Of a stretch of DNA of 64,000 nt, positions 51,508 through 61,215 are shown in pieces. The DNA is taken from NCBI RefSeq assembly GCF_052119645.1, contig NZ_JBGQOM010000003.1:413323-477322 (forward strand). The letters run 5' to 3'. The position numbers were made by a program, and so were the translations under genes. How positions within the stretch are numbered: position 1 is the stretch's first letter; each line of letters opens with the position of its first letter. Source of the stretch: Paraglaciecola sp030730205. Lineage in GTDB: Bacteria; Pseudomonadota; Gammaproteobacteria; Enterobacterales; Alteromonadaceae. Under the pieces are notes generated by a model. It saw only the letters and a list, made by a program, of their open reading frames with translations. It made no database searches and was not told the origin of the DNA.

Positions 51508-51781
51508 AACTTTCCTCCTTAAAAGTGCATAAATGTATGCGGCATTGGATGCTGCATACTGAGCGTAAGTCTAATGTAGCTTAAAAAAACAGCGATGTTA
51601 AGTTTTGATTGTATAAAAATTGATCAGTTCGGGGAGGGGGATTTACGGCGTTTGTCGACTTAATGTAGACGTTTTAACGATAGATAGATAAAGGTGTATA
51701 AGTATCAATTCGACAGGCTCTGCAAATGACTAACGCGACTTATACAAACCGCGTTTGAAAGCTTAAGTTTGCTCACTTTTG

Positions 51782-53161
51782 TTAACCAAAAAAGAAGGCG
51801 CTGGGTTGAAATAGTTTTTCAACATCACCGATAAACTTTTTATCAACTAAAAACAAAATAACATGATCATTCGCTTCAATTTTTGTGGTGCTGTGAGCAA
51901 TAATGACTTCTTCTCGTCTAACCACAGCTCCGATTGTCGTGCCAGGTGGAAGCTTAATCTGTCTTATTTCTCTGCCCACTACTTTCGAGGTGTTTTCGTC
52001 TCCATGAGCAATTGCTTCAATAGCCTCAGCAGCCCCACGGCGCAGAGAATAAACATTAACTATATCACCACGCCTGATATGTGTGAGTAAAGCTGAAATA
52101 GTGGCTTGCTGCGGTGAAAAGGCTATGTCTATCTCACCACCTTGTACCAAATCTACATAGGCGCCACGCTGAATAAGCACCATGGCTTTTTGGGCGCCAA
52201 GTCGCTTAGCGAGCATGGCTGACATGATATTCGCTTCATCGTCATTGGTGACCGCAATGAAAGCATCAACTTGCTGCACGTTTTCTTCGGTTAATAATTC
52301 GTGATCGGAAGCATCACCACAAAAAACGATGGTTTTATCAAGATGGGCTGAAAGATATTTTGCTCGTTCCTGATTATATTCAATTAGTTTAACGTTGTGA
52401 TTGTGTTCTAGTAATTTAGCTAAACCTGCACCGATGAGGCCGCCACCCGCAATCATAATGCGTTTGTAGCTTGATTCTAGTTTCTGCAACTCGCTCATTA
52501 CTGTACGAATGTGTTTAGTTGCAGCAATAAAAAACACTTCATCGTCCGCTTCTATAATGGTCGTACCCAAGGGACGTATTGGCCTACCACGGCGATAAAT
52601 TGCGGCAACTCGCGTATCAACGTTCGGAATATGACTTTTTAATGTAGAAAGAGCATGACCAACCAGTAACCCGCCGTAGTAAGCCTTTACCGCCACTAAG
52701 CTGGCCCGGCCATTAGAAAATTCTACAACCTGTAAAGCACCAGGATAGTCAATAAGTCGTTTAATGGCTTTTGTGACAAGTTGTTCTGGTGCGATGAGAT
52801 GATCAACGGGTACATCTTGATGCTTAAAAAGTTGTTCTTGATAAATGATGTATTGCTCAGAGCGAACGCGAGCAATTTTGGTGGGCGTTTTAAACAAACT
52901 GTAAGCTACTTGGCAAGCCATCATGTTACTTTCATCACTATTGGTCACAGCGATTAACATGTCGGCATCTTCAGCACCAGCCTTTTTAAGCACATCAGGG
53001 TGAGACCCAACACCATGTACTACTCGCAAATCTAATCTGTCTTGGAGGTTTCTTAGGGTATCAGCGTCTGAATCGATAACGGTTATTTCGTTCTTTTCAC
53101 CCACTAAATTTTCAGCAAGTGTCGCTCCAACCTGTCCTGCGCCAAGAATGATAATTTTCAT
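51782..53161 (-). CDS. trkA: Trk system regulatory subunit TrkA
   Basis: Cytosolic NAD(H)-binding ring that gates TrkH. The 459-residue protein has two tandem RCK modules, each with a Rossmann start (MKIIILGAGQVGATLAENL and KRIMIAGGGLIGAGLAKLL) and an RCK-C domain. Length matches E. coli TrkA (458 aa). It follows rsmB by 27 bp on the same strand, the fmt-rsmB-trkA order known from other gammaproteobacteria. Confidence 0.97.
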   Translation of the reverse strand: MKIIILGAGQVGATLAENLVGEKNEITVIDSDADTLRNLQDRLDLRVVHGVGSHPDVLKKAGAEDADMLIAVTNSDESNMMACQVAYSLFKTPTKIARVRSEQYIIYQEQLFKHQDVPVDHLIAPEQLVTKAIKRLIDYPGALQVVEFSNGRASLVAVKAYYGGLLVGHALSTLKSHIPNVDTRVAAIYRRGRPIRPLGTTIIEADDEVFFIAATKHIRTVMSELQKLESSYKRIMIAGGGLIGAGLAKLLEHNHNVKLIEYNQERAKYLSAHLDKTIVFCGDASDHELLTEENVQQVDAFIAVTNDDEANIMSAMLAKRLGAQKAMVLIQRGAYVDLVQGGEIDIAFSPQQATISALLTHIRRGDIVNVYSLRRGAAEAIEAIAHGDENTSKVVGREIRQIKLPPGTTIGAVVRREEVIIAHSTTKIEANDHVILFLVDKKFIGDVEKLFQPSAFFFG

Positions 53162-53188
53162 ATTTTTCCGAATATAACGAGTTGGAAT

Positions 53189-54514
53189 TTAGCCAAGATT
53201 TTCACCAGACTTTATCAATCTGCAATAATAAAAACCATCCATTTGCTGTTCACCTGGCAGAATTTGTCGGCCTGGCTGGTGTGCGTCATGTTTGAAGCTG
53301 GTATCTAGTCGCGCATTAGCTGTGCGGGCTAAAAAAGCAGCCATTTGTTGATGGTTCTCTTCAGGTAAAATTGAGCATGTAGCATACAGTAATATGCCTC
53401 CTTCTTTTAACAGAGGCCAAAGCGCATCCAATATATCATGTTGTATTGTAACTAGAGCTTGAATATCAGAGGCTTTGCGTAACCACTTTATATCTGGATG
53501 ACGTCTAATGATGCCAGTAGCTGAGCAAGGCGCATCAAGTAGAATGCGATCATATTGTTTACCATCCCACCAGGTCTGGGGCTGACTTGCATCACCAATC
53601 AACAATGTGGCTTGATGCCCCAAACGCGCTAAGTTCTCTTCAATTTTGCTGGCTCTTTGCATATCAATTTCTAGGGCTGTTAGTACTAGATCATGAGTAA
53701 CTTCCAATAAATGTCCGGTTTTACCTCCAGGAGCCGCACAACAATCTAAAATGTTGTCGTGTGTTTGCGGTTCCAAATAAGCGGCTGCCAACTGTGCTGC
53801 TCCATCCTGAACGGCAAACCAGCCTAATTCGAAGCCTGGTAAGCTGGTCACATCAACGCTTTTGTTGAGTATAAGGGCGTGTGGATGTTGGGGAGACAAG
53901 GTATATTCGATACCTTTTTGACTGAGCTCTTGCTGAAAATCACGAGATGATATTTTTTTTGCGTTAACCCTCAGCCAAATGGGGGCTTTATTTTCTATTT
54001 GCTGGATTAAGTCTGTTAATGATTGTGGGTAAGCAACAGCCAACCTTTTATACAACCATTTAGGTAAACCTGAGTTAATTTGTTCATCGCTAGGTGTCTG
54101 TTGGCTGGTTTCATTTCGTATAAAATTGCGCAATATACCGTTGACTAAACCACGCATAGATTCAACCCGAAGTGACCTGCAAGCCTCAACGGTCTCAGAC
54201 ACTGCAGCGTGTTGGCTGACTCGACTGAAAGCCAATTGGTAAAAACCGAGCAAAATCAGATGTTCGGTAATTTTAAACTTATTTTTTAAAGGGGTTTCTA
54301 ATAAGGCTCTTAACCAATACTGCAAAAGGGGTAATTGCCTTAACACCCCGTAAACCATTTCTTGTAACCATGCTTTGTCTTGATCTTTATGCAACTCTTG
54401 CATAGCGGGCAGACACTCGCGTGCGCTTTGACCTTTCTCAAGAATAGTAAAGATAACCGTTGCTGCGTCGGCTCGCAAATTTCGTTGTGTTCTTTTATTG
54501 GGGTTTGCTTTCAT
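53189..54514 (-). CDS. rsmB: 16S rRNA m5C967 methyltransferase
   Basis: RsmB (Sun/Fmu) methylates C967 of 16S rRNA. The 441-residue product has an N-terminal NusB-like RNA-binding domain, SAM motif DNILDCCAAPGGKTGHLLE, the LLDAPCSATGIIRRHPDIKW block and catalytic Cys in LLYATCSILPEEN. Its ATG overlaps the fmt stop (TAATG), so the genes are coupled. Confidence 0.97.
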   Translation of the reverse strand: MKANPNKRTQRNLRADAATVIFTILEKGQSARECLPAMQELHKDQDKAWLQEMVYGVLRQLPLLQYWLRALLETPLKNKFKITEHLILLGFYQLAFSRVSQHAAVSETVEACRSLRVESMRGLVNGILRNFIRNETSQQTPSDEQINSGLPKWLYKRLAVAYPQSLTDLIQQIENKAPIWLRVNAKKISSRDFQQELSQKGIEYTLSPQHPHALILNKSVDVTSLPGFELGWFAVQDGAAQLAAAYLEPQTHDNILDCCAAPGGKTGHLLEVTHDLVLTALEIDMQRASKIEENLARLGHQATLLIGDASQPQTWWDGKQYDRILLDAPCSATGIIRRHPDIKWLRKASDIQALVTIQHDILDALWPLLKEGGILLYATCSILPEENHQQMAAFLARTANARLDTSFKHDAHQPGRQILPGEQQMDGFYYCRLIKSGENLG

Positions 54515-55461
54515 TAAGACACTAGCGATCCAACAGAGAATAAGTCAGCGCGGCCATTTAGAATGTCTGCAATGTTCATTGGTTTTTTACCCGGCAGCTG
54601 TAACTTTTTTAACAGCAAACAGTCTTTTCCTGTTTGAACTAAAAGACCTTGTTTACTAACTGTTAATATCTCGCCTATTTGATGATGCTCATTCTTAGTT
54701 TGCGCCACAACATCACACTCCCATACTTTTATCGTTAATTCGCCGATTTCGAAAAAACTCATGGGCCAGGGGTTAAAAGCGCGGCTATTTCGTTCAAGCT
54801 GTTCAGCACTCAATTGCCAATCTATCTTTGCTTCTTCTTTACTGAGCTTTTTAGCGTAGTTTGCCTGCTCATTATCTTGGACTTTTGACTGCTGTGAATG
54901 AATATCATCTAAACACGTCACTAGTGCCTGAGGGCCGCATTCAGCTAATTTTTGGTAAAGGCTCGCGCTGGTTTCTTTGGCATCAATGGTAACAATACTT
55001 TTATGCAACATGGGGCCGGTATCTAAACCCACATCCATTTGCATTATAGTTATACCTGTTTCTCTGTCGCCTGCCCAAATTGCTCGCTGTATAGGGGCTG
55101 CGCCTCGCCATCTTGGTAATAAGGAGCCATGTACATTCAAACAACCGAGTTTAGGTATATTTAAAACCGCTTGCGGCAACAAAAGCCCGTAGGCGACTAC
55201 CACCATAATGTCAGCATTGAGCGCATCAAGTTGCTCTTGTACCTCGGTATTTTTTAATGAAGATGGTTGAAAAACCGGTATGTTGTGATGCACAGCCAGT
55301 TGTTTAACGGCACTGGCTTGCAGTTTATTGCCTCTGCCTGCAGGGCGGTCTGGTTGACTATAGACTGCAATGATCTCGTGCTGAGAATCAATTAAAGCTT
55401 GAAGATGGATTGCCGCGAATTCTGGTGTGCCAGCAAATATAACCTTTAAAGGAGTATTCAA
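54514..55461 (-). CDS. fmt: Methionyl-tRNA formyltransferase
   Basis: Formylates initiator Met-tRNA. The 315-residue product has the start KVIFAGTPEFAAIHLQAL, the catalytic LNVHGSLLPRWRGAAPIQRAI (Asn-His) and the SLLP signature. It is flanked by def (8 bp upstream) and rsmB, the usual def-fmt-rsmB operon. Confidence 0.98.
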   Translation of the reverse strand: MNTPLKVIFAGTPEFAAIHLQALIDSQHEIIAVYSQPDRPAGRGNKLQASAVKQLAVHHNIPVFQPSSLKNTEVQEQLDALNADIMVVVAYGLLLPQAVLNIPKLGCLNVHGSLLPRWRGAAPIQRAIWAGDRETGITIMQMDVGLDTGPMLHKSIVTIDAKETSASLYQKLAECGPQALVTCLDDIHSQQSKVQDNEQANYAKKLSKEEAKIDWQLSAEQLERNSRAFNPWPMSFFEIGELTIKVWECDVVAQTKNEHHQIGEILTVSKQGLLVQTGKDCLLLKKLQLPGKKPMNIADILNGRADLFSVGSLVS

Positions 55462-55469
55462 TACTTTTC

Positions 55470-55979
55470 TTAGCCTCTTGCTTCTAAACGAGCTTCTTTT
55501 TCAAGTTTAGTTTTAATCCGCTGGCGTTTTAGAGGAGATAAATAATCCACAAATAACTTGCCTTTAAGATGGTCTAATTCATGTTGAATACAAATTGCCA
55601 ACAATCCATTCGCATCTAGGGTGAATTCCTTTGCATTTTTATCTAACGCTTTGACTGAAATATTCTCGGCACGCTCAACTTTTGCATAGTTATTCGGAAC
55701 GGATAGGCAGCCCTCTTCACTAATGGTAAGCCCATCTTTGTGGGTTATCACGGGATTAATTAATATTAATGGTTCGTTTTGTTTTTCCGACACATCAATT
55801 ACAACAACCTGTTTATGAACGTTAACTTGAGTAGCGGCTAAGCCAATTCCTTTTTCGTCTAACATGGTTTCTAACATGTCATCGATCAGTGAAATGATAG
55901 TTTTATCTACTTGTTCAACGGGGCTTGCTACGGTTCGCAAACGCTCGTCGGGAAAACGTAATACTTCTAATATGGCCAT
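55470..55979 (-). CDS. def: Peptide deformylase
   Basis: Removes the N-formyl group from nascent chains. The 169-residue metalloenzyme has the three family motifs GIGLAATQV, EEGCLSVP (Cys ligand) and QHELDHLKG (HExxH ligands). Length equals E. coli Def (169). First gene of def-fmt-rsmB-trkA. Confidence 0.98.
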   Translation of the reverse strand: MAILEVLRFPDERLRTVASPVEQVDKTIISLIDDMLETMLDEKGIGLAATQVNVHKQVVVIDVSEKQNEPLILINPVITHKDGLTISEEGCLSVPNNYAKVERAENISVKALDKNAKEFTLDANGLLAICIQHELDHLKGKLFVDYLSPLKRQRIKTKLEKEARLEARG

Positions 55980-56189
55980 AATACTTTCTACTAATAAGGG
56001 TTCATTCGTTTGTGCTGAACCATGTTTTAACGGCTTTCCATTTTTAGCTAAAAATGGATCAAATATTTGTATTGCATGTATTGTTAACTATACGTGCAAA
56101 TAGAATTGACTATTTAATATCGTCATCTTTGGGCTATTCTAGCCTAAATGGATCCAAAACATAATAGTGCTAGTGCCAAGGCTTAGATA

Positions 56190-57266
56190 ATGATGAGCAA
56201 AAAAATACTGACTTTTTTTACGGTTTTAATGCTAGTACCCATCCTATGTTGGGCCGATGTTATTAATATCAAACACGACGCGCCACAAAAATATATTGTG
56301 CAAAAAGGCGATACGCTTTGGGATATTTCCAAAATGTATTTAGACAAGCCGTGGCTGTGGCCCGAATTGTGGCGAACCAACACCCATATTACGAATCCAC
56401 ATCTTATTTATCCCGGTGATGAACTGAGCTTAAGCAAAAACGAGCAAGGAGAAACGGTGATTGAGTTAGTTCGTCAGCCTAGCAAAGCGGAAATAAAAAT
56501 GTCTCCGCAAGGCAATAAAACAGTTAAAAAGCCCGATCCTATTCCGGCTTTGCCATGGTCAACTATTCGGCCCTTTATTGAAAATGATCAGATTATGCAG
56601 CAAGTAGAATATGACCGTCATCCCTACATTTTGGGCAATCAAGACGGTTCAGTGTTATTTGCCAGTAATAACATTACGCTAAGTAAAGCATCTCGTTCGC
56701 GACAAAAAAATTATAATGTACTGCATAAGCAAAATGAAATTTACGATATGTCGGGTAATTTTATTGGCTTGCAAGTTAGGCATGTGGCGAATGCCGAAGT
56801 GATCGATTCCGATATTAAAGGTCAACGACTCGTTAAGATAGAGGATGCTAATCATGAAGTGCAACGTGGCGACAGATTAGCCCCTCAGCAAGAAAATGAG
56901 CCTACCACTATTATTTTGAGTGCAGCTAAAGAGCAGCGAGGGTTCATTATTGACGACTTAGAGCAACATCGTCTTTTAGGTAAATACAACGTCGTCATTA
57001 TTGATTTAGGCAGTGACCTAGTCTCTGCAGGCACAGTGATGGGTATTTATACGCAAGGCCCTAATATCATTGATGATGTCTCGCCCAAATACAAAGGCGA
57101 GAGTGACCCGCTTGCCAATGCCTTTATTCTCGACAGCGATATTGTTCAGCCCGCGTTAAAAGTGGGTGAATTGGTTGTATTTAAAGTTTTTGACAAGGCT
57201 AGTTATGCACTTATCACACGTTCATCTACAGTGATAAGGAGGGGAGCGATTGTAGCTAAACCCTAA
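56190..57266 (+). CDS. LysM-domain exported protein
   Basis: The 358-residue product has a signal peptide (KKILTFFTVLMLVPILCWA) and one LysM peptidoglycan-binding domain at about residues 33-85 (YIVQKGDTLWDISKMYLDKPWLWPELW ... NPHLIYPGDEL). The rest is a beta-rich domain of unknown function. Genes of this type stand directly upstream of dprA in many gammaproteobacteria, usually divergent from def, as here. Probably binds the cell wall in the periplasm. Confidence 0.88.
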   Translation: MMSKKILTFFTVLMLVPILCWADVINIKHDAPQKYIVQKGDTLWDISKMYLDKPWLWPELWRTNTHITNPHLIYPGDELSLSKNEQGETVIELVRQPSKAEIKMSPQGNKTVKKPDPIPALPWSTIRPFIENDQIMQQVEYDRHPYILGNQDGSVLFASNNITLSKASRSRQKNYNVLHKQNEIYDMSGNFIGLQVRHVANAEVIDSDIKGQRLVKIEDANHEVQRGDRLAPQQENEPTTIILSAAKEQRGFIIDDLEQHRLLGKYNVVIIDLGSDLVSAGTVMGIYTQGPNIIDDVSPKYKGESDPLANAFILDSDIVQPALKVGELVVFKVFDKASYALITRSSTVIRRGAIVAKP

Positions 57267-57283
57267 AACACATGAGGTGGGGG

Positions 57284-58420
57284 ATGCAACAGGACGTTGA
57301 CAGTGAACAATACCACGATGAGGAAATTGCAAAATGGCTGCAACTATCGTCCATCCCCAACTTCGGTGTTGCAAGTCTGAATAAGCTAAAGAGAAAGTTG
57401 ATGTGCCAAGCGACTGATATTCTCTCTATGAGGCCAAACGATCTGCACGAGATAGGATTTAAACCTCAGCAAATTGACGCTATTCAACAGGCAGATGAGC
57501 CAAGCATTCAAAGAACCTTATCCTGGCTTCACAGTGACCCAAGGCACTTTATTCTTTTTTTTGAACATGCACTTTATCCGGCTTTACTAACTGAAATATC
57601 CAGTCCTCCGATGCTTCTCTTTGGTATTGGTGATGCCAAAAAATTAGCTAATCTGCAAATAGCCATGGTAGGAAGTCGTAATCCCAGTATTGCGGGTAAG
57701 GCTAACGCTAAGGCGTTTGCTGAGGGCTTGAGCTTGTCAGGTTGGACAGTGACAAGTGGCCTAGCGTTGGGTATCGATGGGTTTTCTCATGAAGGGGCGC
57801 TAGCGGCTAAGGGTATCACTATCGCTGTCTTAGGTACTGGGATAGATACTGTCTATCCTAAAAGGCACCTCAGGTTAGCTGAGAATATTATTGCCGCTGG
57901 TGGCGTAATCCTCTCTGAGTTCCCGCCTGCAACGCCAGCTAAACCAGAAAACTTTCCCAGACGTAATAGAATTATAAGCGGTCTGTCACTTGGAACTTTA
58001 GTGGTAGAGGCGGCTCTAAAAAGTGGATCGCTTATTACCGCACGGTATGCAGTAGAACAAAACCGTGACGTATTTGCCATTCCTGGCAATATTAATAACC
58101 CCTTATCTAAAGGCTGCCACTATTTGATACAACAAGGAGCAAAATTAGTTGCTGATGTTGCCGATATAAATGAAGAGTTTGCTGAACGTGAATTTAACAA
58201 AAATAATACAAGTGAAATTAAATCACAAAAAAACTGCACTGAAAGCTTGGCAACAGACCGTTTGTTAGATAGTGTAGATTTTGAAGCCACACCACTAGAT
58301 ATGGTGGTTGAGCGCAGCGGCATGCCGGCGTCAGAGGTTATGTCACAATTATTAGAATATGAGTTGCGTGGTTTAGTGGTTGCTGTTTCCGGCGGCTACA
58401 TCAAATTGGGGGAAAAATAA
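57284..58420 (+). CDS. dprA: DNA-processing protein DprA
   Basis: DprA (Smf) binds incoming single-stranded DNA and loads RecA during natural transformation. The product has a helix-hairpin-like N-terminus, the Rossmann-like core (IAMVGSRNPSIAGK, SGLALGIDGFSHEGAL, VLGTGIDTVYPKRHLRL, SEFPPATPAKPENFPRRNRIISGLS) and a C-terminal winged-helix (DRLLDSVDFEATPLDMVVERSGM). I prefer the ATG at 57284, with GAGG six bases before it, over the ATG at 57272 with no ribosome-binding site. Length is then 378 aa. Adjacent to smg. Confidence 0.95.
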   Translation: MQQDVDSEQYHDEEIAKWLQLSSIPNFGVASLNKLKRKLMCQATDILSMRPNDLHEIGFKPQQIDAIQQADEPSIQRTLSWLHSDPRHFILFFEHALYPALLTEISSPPMLLFGIGDAKKLANLQIAMVGSRNPSIAGKANAKAFAEGLSLSGWTVTSGLALGIDGFSHEGALAAKGITIAVLGTGIDTVYPKRHLRLAENIIAAGGVILSEFPPATPAKPENFPRRNRIISGLSLGTLVVEAALKSGSLITARYAVEQNRDVFAIPGNINNPLSKGCHYLIQQGAKLVADVADINEEFAEREFNKNNTSEIKSQKNCTESLATDRLLDSVDFEATPLDMVVERSGMPASEVMSQLLEYELRGLVVAVSGGYIKLGEK

Positions 58421-58421
58421 C

Positions 58422-58898
58422 ATGTTCGATATCCTCATGTATCTATTTGAAAACTTCATTCACAGTGAAACTGAAATTCGCGTCGACCAAGATGAGCTCA
58501 CAGATGAACTTATTCGCGCGGGTTTTCACCATGATGAGATTTATAAGGCTTTATCTTGGTTAGAGAAGTTGGCTGCCCTTCAAGAGACAGATATTAATCC
58601 ATATCTTGTTAAAGGCACTGCAACATATTCCACCCGCATTTACACTCATGACGAAGAAATGCGTCTTGATGTTGAGTGTCGTGGCTTTTTGATGTTTTTA
58701 GAGCAGATTAACGTGCTCGATTCATCTACTCGAGAAATGGTTATTGACCGAGTCATGGAAATCGAATCGAAAGAATTCTGCCTTGAAGACATGAAATGGG
58801 TAGTGTTAATGGTGTTATTTAATGTACCCGGAAAAGAAAATGCTTATGCACAAATGGAAGACTTATTGTTTGAAGAGCCTGAAGGACCTTTACACTAG
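58422..58898 (+). CDS. smg: Smg family protein (DUF494)
   Basis: Conserved protein of unknown function, nearly always next to dprA. The product starts MFDILMYLFENFIHSETEIRVDQDELTDEL and ends MVLFNVPGKENAYAQMEDLLFE; 158 residues against 157 in E. coli. The frame extends 14 codons into dprA but the family start is the ATG 1 bp after the dprA stop, with GGGGGA ahead of it. Confidence 0.95.
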   Translation: MFDILMYLFENFIHSETEIRVDQDELTDELIRAGFHHDEIYKALSWLEKLAALQETDINPYLVKGTATYSTRIYTHDEEMRLDVECRGFLMFLEQINVLDSSTREMVIDRVMEIESKEFCLEDMKWVVLMVLFNVPGKENAYAQMEDLLFEEPEGPLH

Positions 58899-58933
58899 TT
58901 TTGTCATATGTGTATTTCAACGAGTGCTAGATA

Positions 58934-59494
58934 ATGTCTAAAATCGACCACTCGTTGTTCAATGCCAACGAACATGCTTTGGAACAGGTCACGGACTTGT
59001 GTCCAAAGTGTCAATCATCGTTGAAAATAAAGCACGGTAAATCCGGTGCGTTCATCGGCTGTAGTCAATACCCCGAGTGTGATTTTTCTAAGCCTCTTCA
59101 TGAGTATGAAACGGCAGATGTAAAAGTTATTGAAGGGTCGCAGTGTCCCGTTTGTGATGCAAATCTTGTCATTAAAAAAGGCCGTTTTGGCTTGTTTATT
59201 GGTTGCAGTACTTTTCCTGCTTGTACTTACATTGAGTCCAGCAAGCAATCAAACGACAACAAGATTAAATGTCCCAGTTGCAGTGTTGGCTACTTGACCA
59301 AACGGGCCAACAAATTCGGTAAACAGTTTTATCCCTGTGATAATTACCCTAAATGCAAATATGTGCTTAACTCCACTCCAGTCGCTATTTCATGCGCAGC
59401 GTGCGAATGGCCTGTCATGATTGAGAAAAAAACAGCGCAAGGTCTTGTTCTTCAGTGCCCGCAGCGAGCCTGTGGATATAAGCAAGAACAATAA
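58934..59494 (+). CDS. yrdD: Zinc-ribbon DNA-binding protein, topoisomerase C4 type (YrdD)
   Basis: The 186-residue protein is four tandem zinc ribbons like the C-terminal fingers of topoisomerase I, e.g. CPKCQSSLKIKHGKSGAFIGCSQYPEC and CPVCDANLVIKKGRFGLFIGCSTFPAC. The last finger is CAACEWP ... CPQRAC. It probably binds nucleic acid. Order dprA-smg-yrdD-tsaC matches E. coli. Confidence 0.93.
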   Translation: MSKIDHSLFNANEHALEQVTDLCPKCQSSLKIKHGKSGAFIGCSQYPECDFSKPLHEYETADVKVIEGSQCPVCDANLVIKKGRFGLFIGCSTFPACTYIESSKQSNDNKIKCPSCSVGYLTKRANKFGKQFYPCDNYPKCKYVLNSTPVAISCAACEWPVMIEKKTAQGLVLQCPQRACGYKQEQ

Positions 59495-59569
59495 TTAGCG
59501 CTTATTATCTTTATAGAGGGTGCGCGGTGCTTTACACTTCCACATCTACAATTACAGTTATTTGAATTC

Positions 59570-60133
59570 ATGTTAGACAAACGATACGCAGAATCTCTGC
59601 GAGTAAAATTTACCCAGGGGCAGATATTTGCTTATCCCACAGAAGCAGTATTCGGGTTGGGGTGTGATCCCGACAACGAGTCTGCGGTTATGGCCTTGTT
59701 GAAGTTGAAGCAGCGAGATATCGCTAAAGGGCTAATTTTAGTCGCTAACGATTACCAGCAGTTGTTACCTTACGTCGAAGATAAAGCCATCCCTGAAAGA
59801 AACAAACAAGAGATATTTACAAGTTGGCCAGGGCCTAATACTTGGCTTTTGCCTGCAAAGTTAACTGCGCCAATTTGGGTCACTGGTGGGTCAGAACTTA
59901 TCGCAGTTAGAGTTTCTGCACATCCTTTAGTCAAAGAATTGTGTGAGCTATTTCAAAAACCGATGATTTCAACTAGTGCCAATGTGTCTGGTTTGCCAGC
60001 GGCCATGTCCACAAACGAGGTTGTCGAACAGTTTGCTAGTCAAGTAACAATAATTGAAGGTGAGCTTGGAGGGGCATCAAATCCTAGCATGATCCGCCAC
60101 GGTATCAGCGGACAGGTAATAAGGGGAAGTTAA
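59570..60133 (+). CDS. tsaC: Threonylcarbamoyl-AMP synthase TsaC
   Basis: Makes threonylcarbamoyl-AMP for the t6A37 modification of ANN-decoding tRNAs. The 187-residue YrdC-fold protein shows AYPTEAVFGLGCDPDN, LLKLKQRDIAKGLILVA and STSANVSGLPAA. Size fits the short TsaC type (E. coli 190 aa). It is 3 bp before hemF. Confidence 0.96.
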   Translation: MLDKRYAESLRVKFTQGQIFAYPTEAVFGLGCDPDNESAVMALLKLKQRDIAKGLILVANDYQQLLPYVEDKAIPERNKQEIFTSWPGPNTWLLPAKLTAPIWVTGGSELIAVRVSAHPLVKELCELFQKPMISTSANVSGLPAAMSTNEVVEQFASQVTIIEGELGGASNPSMIRHGISGQVIRGS

Positions 60134-60136
60134 ACC

Positions 60137-61057
60137 ATGTCGTCCAATACAAACATTGATTTAGAAAAAGTTAAGCGCTACTTACTTAAGCTTCAAGACA
60201 ACATTTGCCAAACATTAGAGTTAGCAGATGGTCGTGGTGAGTTTATCGAAGACAATTGGGAGCGCGAGCAAGGCGGAGGTGGCCGCACTAGAGTATTAAC
60301 CAGTGGTGCTGTTATTGAGCAAGGCGGTGTTAATTTCTCCCATGTTTATGGTGGCACATTACCGCCATCCGCTACGGCAGCGAGACCTGAGTTGGCAGGT
60401 CGCAGTTTTCAAGCCGTGGGGGTATCACTAGTTATTCATCCCCACAATCCTAAAATACCCACAACTCACGCTAATGTAAGGTTTTTTATTGCTGAAAAAG
60501 ACGGTGAAGAACCCGTCTGGTGGTTCGGTGGTGGGTTCGATCTTACTCCATTTTATCCTATCGAAGAAGATGTCATGCATTGGCACAACGTTGCTCATAA
60601 GTTGTGTGAGCCTTTTGGAAATGACGTGTATACCCGTTACAAAAGTTGGTGTGATGATTATTTTTATTTAAAGCACCGCAATGAAACCCGGGGAGTAGGG
60701 GGCTTGTTTTTTGATGATCTTAATGAATGGGGTTTTGAACGTTCGTTTAAGTTTATGCAAGCTGTCGGCGATGGTTTTTTGGATGCCTACATCCCTATTA
60801 TGGAAAAACGCAAAGAATTAACCTACACCCCACAAGAGCGAGACTTTCAGCTATATCGAAGAGGTCGATATGTGGAATTCAACCTTGTTTACGACCGCGG
60901 TACACTTTTTGGGTTACAAAGTGGTGGACGCACTGAGTCAATTTTAATGTCTATGCCCCCTTTAGCTAAGTGGCAATATGATTACCAACCACTGCCAGGT
61001 AGCGCTGAAGAAGTTTTGTATAAAGACTACTTGCATCCACGCACTTGGATTAAATAA
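60137..61057 (+). CDS. hemF: Oxygen-dependent coproporphyrinogen III oxidase
   Basis: Converts coproporphyrinogen III to protoporphyrinogen IX using O2. The 306-residue product has the conserved WEREQGGGGRTRVL, FGGGFDLTPFYP, FFDDL and GRYVEFNLVYDRGTLFGLQSGGRTESILMSMPP blocks. Coupled to tsaC; followed by a long hairpin at 61077-61112. Confidence 0.97.
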   Translation: MSSNTNIDLEKVKRYLLKLQDNICQTLELADGRGEFIEDNWEREQGGGGRTRVLTSGAVIEQGGVNFSHVYGGTLPPSATAARPELAGRSFQAVGVSLVIHPHNPKIPTTHANVRFFIAEKDGEEPVWWFGGGFDLTPFYPIEEDVMHWHNVAHKLCEPFGNDVYTRYKSWCDDYFYLKHRNETRGVGGLFFDDLNEWGFERSFKFMQAVGDGFLDAYIPIMEKRKELTYTPQERDFQLYRRGRYVEFNLVYDRGTLFGLQSGGRTESILMSMPPLAKWQYDYQPLPGSAEEVLYKDYLHPRTWIK

Positions 61058-61076
61058 CACACTGTTAGTAACTGCG

Positions 61077-61112
61077 CCTTAAGGCAAAGGGCTTGCCCTA
61101 TTTGCTTTAAGG
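61077..61112 (+). terminator. Long hairpin after hemF
   Basis: CCTTAAGGCAAA pairs with TTTGCTTTAAGG around an inner GGGC/GCCC stem, 20 bp past the hemF stop. No T run follows, so it may be a weak or Rho-assisted terminator. Confidence 0.5.
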
Positions 61113-61148
61113 TTGTTGAGCAAAATTTATCACTCCGCTTTTAAACTT

Positions 61149-61162
61149 GAGCCAGATCAATG
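61149..61162 (+). promoter_or_regulatory. FNR/CRP-family operator upstream of ompW-like gene
   Basis: TTGAGCCAGATCAA matches the FNR consensus TTGAT-N4-ATCAA at 9 of 10 defined positions. Its centre is about 41 bp before a start predicted from TACACT (61184-61189), the spacing of a class II activated promoter. Confidence 0.6.
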
Positions 61163-61215
61163 TTTTTTTAATTCGTGGCCTTACACTTGCGTCATTAATT
61201 TAACGGAGTGCAATA

